Below are positions 59,333 to 64,000 of a stretch of 64,000 bases of DNA, one piece after another. Both the position numbers and the translations under genes were made by a program. How positions within the stretch are numbered: the first letter of the stretch is position 1; each line of letters opens with the position of its first letter. Source of the stretch: DATMER01 sp031390755 (GTDB lineage: Bacteria; Acidobacteriota; Thermoanaerobaculia; Multivoradales; UBA5704). Below the pieces are notes generated by a model that did no database searches, was not told where the DNA came from, and saw only the letters and a program-made list of their open reading frames with translations. The stretch is taken from assembly GCA_031390755.1 (NCBI GenBank), contig JANMTS010000097.1, positions 1 to 64,000 of the forward strand, read 5' to 3'.

Positions 59333-59637
59333 CTCACGCTTCCTCCTGGTTGAGTGGCTTTGATAAGGATGGCGAGGAAAATCGATTCCTGCAGGAGCAC
59401 ATGGCACGCATTCCTACCGCATTACGGAACCGCCGGGCCTCGTGCGAGCCCAGTGCATACTCCGGCAGCTGTTCCAATTCTACACCGGACTCCCGGCGCA
59501 GGACCTTGAAGCTCTTATCCCTGATCCTGGCTTTGGACGTTCGAGTCCATAGCTGAGATTGTGTCGTATCACGCTTTCCCGGGCGCGACTCTACCATGGG
59601 ATCTCGAAAAAGCGGCATAACTTTCTTGAAAGGGTAA

Positions 59638-59713
59638 TGGTGGAGCAGAAGGGATTCGAACCCTCGACCCCCACGTTGCGAACGTGGTGCTCTCCCAGCT
59701 GAGCTACTGCCCC
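59638..59713 (-). tRNA. tRNA-Ala (anticodon CGC)
   Basis: Read on the minus strand it folds as a full cloverleaf: acceptor GGGGCAG/CTGCTCC, D-arm AGCTCAGCTGGGAGAGC, anticodon stem CCACG/CGTGG with loop TTCGCAA, T-loop GGTTCGAATCC and an encoded CCA. The G3-U70 pair, the main alanine identity element, is present. Its 3' end faces the STAND module. Confidence 0.95.
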
Positions 59714-59731
59714 ACGGTGCGGGAGGCCGGT

Positions 59732-59760
59732 ATTGTACTCAGGTGGCCCCCGGGGAGCAA
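59732..59760 (-). promoter_or_regulatory. promoter of tRNA-Ala
   Basis: On the minus strand TTGCTC (59755-59760), a 17-bp spacer and TACAAT (59732-59737) fit a sigma-70 promoter ending 18 bases before the tRNA 5' end. Confidence 0.65.
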
Positions 59761-59769
59761 GCGAAATGT

Positions 59770-61083
59770 TCAGACGGACAGGGTTTCGTCCCCCGGCGGG
59801 GCGATCAGGTCGGCGACGGTGAGGTCTCCGAGGCGCTCGGCGCGGAGGTGGGCGAGGTCGCCGATCAGGCCTTCCAGGCGTGCCGAAAGCTCGCCTCCGG
59901 CCAATCTGGCGCCCCTCTGGGACCGGTGGTCGTAGGTTTCCAGCACCTGCTCGACCCGCAGCTTCTGGGGATCCGCGCCCAGAAAGTAGCCCTGGTCCTC
60001 CAGAACCCGGAGCAGGTTGCCGGCCAGGAGCGGCCTGAGAATCAGCTCCATCTCCCGGCTCGGCAGGCTCAGGCGGTCGGCCAGCGCGTCCAGCGACAGG
60101 ATCGATTCCCCCTTGGCAAACCGGCGGGCGATCAGCGCCACCGCTCCCAGCCCCACCCAGGCGGCCTGGACCGGCGGATGGCGGTTCAGGCCGTGGGACA
60201 GGACGCGGAAGTGCTGCGCCGTGTAGGCCGCCTCGCTCCCCAGCAGGATGATCATCCAGGTCAGCTCGATCGACAGCATGAAGAGCAGCGCGAAGGCGAA
60301 GCTGCCGTAGACCACGTTCACGCCGTGGAAGAAGCGGATGTACGAGCCGAACCCCACCCGCAGCATCTCCAGGAGGATCGACGCCACCAGCGCCCCGGCC
60401 AGGGCGTTGCGCAGTCGCACCGGCGTGTAGGGCACGAGCCAGTAGAGGGTCGTCAGACCCACGATGGTCGCCGCCAGGGGCAATAGATGGAGAAGGAACG
60501 ACTCGGCGAAGAGCTGGCGCAGCGCCGGGCTCTGGCGCAGGACGATCAGGCTGGAGAAGGTCACGCCGATCAGCACCGGCGCCCAGAACAGCAGGAGGAA
60601 GAAGGACAGCAGCCGGACGCGGAACGGCCGGCTGCGCGAGATGTTCCAGATCCGGTTCATCGCCTCCTCGACCGTCGCGAAGCCGAGGAGGGCCGTGGTC
60701 AGGAACACCGCGAGCCCGAAGCCGTGAAGCGTCTCGGCCTGGTCCAGGAACTCACCCATCTTCTCCACGACCGTGGCTTCGGAGTAGGGAAGAACCTGGA
60801 CGAACACCTCCAGCGTGCGCTGCGGATACTGGTGGAACACCCGCGCGCCGATGAAGGAGAAGGCCGTGAGCAAGGGGATCAGCGAGACGACGGTGACGAA
60901 GGCCAGGGCCGAGGCGAACAGGACGATGGAGTCCTCGTGCGCCTCCTTCAGGGTCAGCGAGACGTACCGCGCCAGCTGCAGCGGAAACGGCGGGCGCGGC
61001 TCCTTCGCCCGGGCCGCGGACACCGGCGGAGACGCTACCAGGGGACCGTCTCCCCGGTCTTGGGCAGCGCCGGCCGGGGCCAT
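59770..61083 (-). CDS. YihY/BrkB-family inner-membrane protein
   Basis: The 437-residue product has six TM helices with BrkB signatures: IVLFASALAFVTVVSLIPLL, GFATVEEAMNRIWNISRSRP FRVRLL and YWLVPYTPVRLRNALAGALV. A C-terminal cytoplasmic region of ~110 residues (winged-helix-like, LSLDALADRLSLPSREMELI) follows. BrkB proteins were once called RNase BN; their true function, possibly transport, is unsettled. The ATG (61081-61083) lies inside the 3' end of the beta-CASP gene, a 49-base overlap, so the two are co-transcribed. Confidence 0.88.
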   Translation of the reverse strand: MAPAGAAQDRGDGPLVASPPVSAARAKEPRPPFPLQLARYVSLTLKEAHEDSIVLFASALAFVTVVSLIPLLTAFSFIGARVFHQYPQRTLEVFVQVLPYSEATVVEKMGEFLDQAETLHGFGLAVFLTTALLGFATVEEAMNRIWNISRSRPFRVRLLSFFLLLFWAPVLIGVTFSSLIVLRQSPALRQLFAESFLLHLLPLAATIVGLTTLYWLVPYTPVRLRNALAGALVASILLEMLRVGFGSYIRFFHGVNVVYGSFAFALLFMLSIELTWMIILLGSEAAYTAQHFRVLSHGLNRHPPVQAAWVGLGAVALIARRFAKGESILSLDALADRLSLPSREMELILRPLLAGNLLRVLEDQGYFLGADPQKLRVEQVLETYDHRSQRGARLAGGELSARLEGLIGDLAHLRAERLGDLTVADLIAPPGDETLSV

Positions 61084-62504
61084 CCCGTACCAGCGCCCGT
61101 ACCAGCGCCCGTACCAGCGGCCATCCCGGCGCCCGTTTCGCCTCCGCCCATCTCGCCACCCATTTCAGAGATCGCCTCAGACAGCGCCTTGCGCGCCGGG
61201 TCCTCGCCGTGGTTGAGGAAGATCCGGTCCGGCGTCCCCGGCAGGTTCCCGCACCAGCGCACGAGCTCGTCCCGGTCGGCATGGGCGGAGAGGCCGTGGA
61301 GCTGAAGGACGCGGGCGCGCACACGGACGGTCTGGCCGTGGATCGCCACCATGTCGGCGCCGTCCACCAGGGCCCGTCCCCGGGTGCCCGCGGCCTGGTA
61401 GCCGACGAAGACGATGGCGTTGCGTGGGTTGGTCAGCCGGTGAAGCAGGTGATGGACGACCCGGCCGCCGTTGGCCATGCCGCTGCCGGCCACGATGACC
61501 ATCGGCTCGTTCTCGACGTTCAGAGCCTTGGACTGATCGATGTTTCGGGTGCGCTGGAACCGGCCGGGCTCAAGGGGATCGTTGCCGGCGTCGATCAGCG
61601 CCACCAGCTCCTCGTCGTGCTCGCCGTCGGCGCGTATGTAGAGGTCGGTCGCGTCGATTCCCATCGGGCTGTCGAGGAACACCCGGCTCGGGTCGAGCTT
61701 CTTCCGGTCCACCAGGAGGGAGAGATGATAGAGAACCTCCTGGGTGCGGCCCAGGGCGAAGGCGGGGATGACCACGACGCCGGTGTGCGCGAAGGTCTCG
61801 TCGATGATCCGCTCCAACTCCAGCGCCGCATCCTGTTCGACGTGGAGGCGGTCGCCGTAGGTGGACTCCAGGACGAGAGTGGAGGGCCGCTCCAGCGGCG
61901 GCTCGGGATCCTTGAGGATCGGCACGCCGTAGCGGCCGACGTCGCCGGAGAAGCACCAGGTCCGGCGCTCGCCGTCGGCGCCCTTCGCCGTCAGCTCGAC
62001 GCTCGCGGCGCCGAGAAGATGGCCGGCGCGGCGATAGCGGAAGCGGACTCCGGCGAACAGCTCGCGGTCCTCGTCGAACGGGACTGTCCGGAGGAGCTTG
62101 AGCACCCGCCGGGCGTCCCCGACCGTGTAGAGGGCCCGCGGGGCGTCGTGCCGGGAGAAGCCCCGGCGGACGGCGTAGCGGAGCTCCTCCTCCTGGAGTC
62201 GGGCCGCGTCCTGGAGGACCAGGGAGATCAGGCCGCGGCTGCTGGAGGTGCAGTAGATCGGCCCGGAAAAGCCTTCGGCGACCAGCTTCGGGAGGAGCCC
62301 GGTGTGGTCCAGGTGGGCGTGGGTCACGACGACCGCGCCGAGATCCCGGGCGAGGAACGGGAACGGGCTGAAGTTCCGGTCCTCCAGCTCCTCGTCCCCC
62401 TGGTAGAGACCGCAGTCCACCAGGATGGAATGGTCACCCCAGGTGAGCCGCGTGCAGCTCCCCGTGACGACGCCACAGGCTCCATGAAAGGTCACGCTCG
62501 CCAT
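61035..62504 (-). CDS. beta-CASP metallo-beta-lactamase-fold RNA-processing-type hydrolase
   Basis: The 489-residue product has the MBL motif THAHLDHTGLLP, later metal ligands in GHLLGAAS and FSGDVGRYG, and the beta-CASP blocks LVLESTYGDR, VVIPAFALGRTQEVLYHL and the end motif LHGLSAHADRDELVRW. This matches the Ysh1/YSH1-like bacterial family of RNA endo/exonucleases. The C-terminus is low complexity (AGTGAGTGAGTGW), caused by 9-12-bp repeats where it overlaps the brkB-like start. GGGAG before ATG 62502 decides the start over 62549. Confidence 0.88.
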   Translation of the reverse strand: MASVTFHGACGVVTGSCTRLTWGDHSILVDCGLYQGDEELEDRNFSPFPFLARDLGAVVVTHAHLDHTGLLPKLVAEGFSGPIYCTSSSRGLISLVLQDAARLQEEELRYAVRRGFSRHDAPRALYTVGDARRVLKLLRTVPFDEDRELFAGVRFRYRRAGHLLGAASVELTAKGADGERRTWCFSGDVGRYGVPILKDPEPPLERPSTLVLESTYGDRLHVEQDAALELERIIDETFAHTGVVVIPAFALGRTQEVLYHLSLLVDRKKLDPSRVFLDSPMGIDATDLYIRADGEHDEELVALIDAGNDPLEPGRFQRTRNIDQSKALNVENEPMVIVAGSGMANGGRVVHHLLHRLTNPRNAIVFVGYQAAGTRGRALVDGADMVAIHGQTVRVRARVLQLHGLSAHADRDELVRWCGNLPGTPDRIFLNHGEDPARKALSEAISEMGGEMGGGETGAGMAAGTGAGTGAGTGWPRPALPKTGETVPW

Positions 62505-62717
62505 CGTTCCGCTCCCTTCCTGCCGATTGCTCTGGCTCCAGGGCGCCAAGTCTACCCCGGTCCATCCCGGAAAGCAGAGGCACCGAGGGCATGAATCGTG
62601 CTACTAATCGGGAGGAGCGGGGCGCGGTTGTCCGGGCCACAGGGCAGAACAATGCAGGGCAATCGGGAAGTTCGAGAAAAGACCCCCGCATTCCCAAGAA
62701 ACATGGAGGTGGAAAAG

Positions 62718-63140
62718 ATGGCTGAAAACGGAAATACCCTCAGTGCCGATGCGGAAGCCGTGGCGGATAGCGTCTCTGATGGCGTGGTCGCAGCTCGGGA
62801 CCGGTTCCAGCGCCTGAGTGAAGACGTGCGCGGCAAGTACGCCGATGTGTCCGACGAGGTCCGGCGGGGTGCCGAGCGGGCTTCCAAGCAGATCCGCCGC
62901 GAGGCCGAGCGGGCCTCCAAGGAGATCCGCCGGGGCGCCGAGCGTGCCCGCGACACCTACAACGACGTCGCCGACAACGCGCGGCGCCGGTATGGCAAGC
63001 TGCGGGAGGATGCCGGCGGCGTCTCCCGCGACGTGGGCTTCTACGTGCGCGACAATCCGGGCAAGTCGCTGCTGATCGCGGCCGGGGTAGGATTCCTCCT
63101 GGGCCTCGTCGTGCGCGGCCGCAACAGCGACGACATCTGA
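62718..63140 (+). CDS. ElaB/YqjD/DUF883-like ribosome- or membrane-associated protein
   Basis: The 140-residue product is a long charged helix with repeated RRGAERASKQIRREAERASK segments, followed by YVRDNPGKSLLIAAGVGFLL GLVVRGR, the C-terminal single TM of YqjD-type proteins. GGAGG lies eight bases before ATG 62718, so I prefer it to earlier ATGs. E. coli YqjD tethers ribosomes to the inner membrane in stationary phase. The next gene follows closely and looks functionally linked. Confidence 0.85.
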   Translation: MAENGNTLSADAEAVADSVSDGVVAARDRFQRLSEDVRGKYADVSDEVRRGAERASKQIRREAERASKEIRRGAERARDTYNDVADNARRRYGKLREDAGGVSRDVGFYVRDNPGKSLLIAAGVGFLLGLVVRGRNSDDI

Positions 63141-63166
63141 CTTCAAGCATGAGTATGAGGAAAACC

Positions 63167-63424
63167 ATGGAAGACTTCGTCGACGAGGGGTTGAACAAGG
63201 CGGGCGGGGCCGTGGAGGACATCCTCGACGAGCTTCTGCCCGAAGACCTGGAGTGGGAACGTCTGGTGCGGAGCTATCCGGTGCCGGCGCTGGCGCTCGC
63301 CATTGCCGGCGGGTTCTACCTCGGGCTGCGGCACGGGCCCACGATCCTGACGGCCGCCGCCACCTTCGTGGCCGGCGAGATCTCCCGCCAGGTCGGCGGC
63401 GGGCTGTTCGGCCAGCGGGGCTAG
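63167..63424 (+). CDS. small membrane-associated protein downstream of the YqjD-like gene
   Basis: The 85-residue product MEDFVDEGLNKAGGAVEDIL has an acidic N-terminal half and a hydrophobic stretch (VPALALAIAGGFYLGLRHGP TILTAAA). Its helix-plus-TM form echoes the YqjD-like neighbour. GAGG six bases before ATG 63167 suggests that start, though ATG 63149 is possible. Function unknown. Confidence 0.65.
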   Translation: MEDFVDEGLNKAGGAVEDILDELLPEDLEWERLVRSYPVPALALAIAGGFYLGLRHGPTILTAAATFVAGEISRQVGGGLFGQRG

Positions 63425-63435
63425 ACCCGGCTCTC

Positions 63436-64000
63436 GTGCGGACGATCTTTCATATCTCGGACGTCCATTTCGGGCCCCCTCACCTTCCGCGCGTGGCGCA
63501 GGGGGTGCTCGATTTCATTGGGCTCCATCAGCCGAGTCTCGTCGTCCTGTCGGGCGATCTGACGCAGCGCGCCAAGCCCGAGCAGTTCCAGCAGGCGCGG
63601 GCTTTCGTGGACAGCATCCCGGTGCCCACCGTCGTGGTGCCGGGAAACCACGACGTCCCCCTGTACCGGGTCTGGGAGAGGGCGTTCAGCCCTTTCGGTT
63701 GCTATCGGAAGCACTTCAGCGAGGAGCTGGAGCCGATCTACCGGGACGACGAGCTGCTGATCGTGGGCATCAACACCGCCTTCGGCTGGACCCTCAAGGA
63801 AGGGCGGATCAAGCTGCGCCGCCTGTTGGAGGTTGCGAAGGTCTTCGAGGAGGCGCCGGAGAGCCTGTTCAAGGTGGTGGTGGCTCATCACCACCTGATT
63901 CCGCCGCCGAACTTCGGTACGCAGCGGGTGCTCGGCAACGCCTTCGAGGCCATCGATCTCTTTTCGACGGCCGGGGTGGACCTGATCCTCTCCGGCCATC
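63436..64000 (+). CDS. calcineurin-like metallophosphoesterase (CpdA-type), cut by the right edge
   Basis: GTG 63436 opens a frame with all early blocks of the family: RTIFHISDVHFGPP (DxH), VVLSGDLTQRAKP (GD), VVVPGNHDVPLY (GNHD), VVVAHHHLIPP and LILSGH at the edge. The fold binds two metals and cleaves phosphodiesters, for example cAMP in CpdA. The last motif (GHxH) and C-terminus lie outside. It starts 11 bases after the preceding stop. Confidence 0.88.
   Translation, partial: MRTIFHISDVHFGPPHLPRVAQGVLDFIGLHQPSLVVLSGDLTQRAKPEQFQQARAFVDSIPVPTVVVPGNHDVPLYRVWERAFSPFGCYRKHFSEELEPIYRDDELLIVGINTAFGWTLKEGRIKLRRLLEVAKVFEEAPESLFKVVVAHHHLIPPPNFGTQRVLGNAFEAIDLFSTAGVDLILSGH

Overview
The window is GC-rich and looks like a chromosome segment of a Gram-negative bacterium. 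It carries an outer-membrane TonB-dependent receptor with an N-terminal carboxypeptidase-regulatory-like domain (Oar type), many signal-peptide and lipoprotein genes, a TIGR03067 protein and a tandem-95 surface protein. This mix is common in Acidobacteriota (for example Thermoanaerobaculia), but the assignment is an inference from gene content; no rRNA or phylogenetic marker was analysed.

Layout. (1) 1-2370: AT-richer remnant of an integron cassette array, with three attC sites and four cassettes, the last cut off by a repeat element. (2) 2345-9015, plus 16494-17117: repeat-rich zone with one intact REP-associated tyrosine transposase, four deleted or fragmentary relatives, broken toxin-antitoxin genes, a 21-bp tandem array with terminal inverted repeats, and a scrap of a downstream acyl-CoA ligase gene. 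(3) 10014-16454: a 2146-residue secreted repeat protein. (4) 17184-23219: six minus-strand genes, all joined by start/stop or longer overlaps (AurF-like diiron oxygenase, Rieske oxygenase, NTF2-like protein, serine-hydrolase-like protein, PAP2 phosphatase, feruloyl-CoA-synthase-like ligase); this looks like an uncharacterised biosynthetic operon. (5) 23345-32077: DUF4143 ATPase, SpoIIE-type phosphatase, membrane-anchored phosphodiesterase, Schlafen-AlbA ATPase and a Phd antitoxin. (6) 32581-45687: a LacI-regulated glucan-utilisation operon (LacI, TonB receptor, GH144-like glucanase, ABC binding protein and two permeases, a large alpha/alpha-barrel hydrolase, GH1 beta-glucosidase), followed by a convergent secreted isoamylase. 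(7) 48529-53666: toxin-antitoxin pairs, glycerate kinase, DUF885 protein. (8) 53939-59713: a 1646-residue STAND/NACHT-like NTPase and a small partner beside tRNA-Ala(CGC), likely a defence island. (9) 59770-64000: housekeeping-type genes (BrkB, beta-CASP hydrolase, YqjD-like proteins, metallophosphoesterase).

Most interesting are: the NTPase/partner pair sharing a short VxQxI...VTG motif; the overlapping oxygenase operon; three unrelated intergenic arrays that share a period of about 21 bp (two helical turns) and contain dyads; the orphan integron cassettes; and direct repeats matching the tRNA-Ala 3' end that bracket the defence modules.
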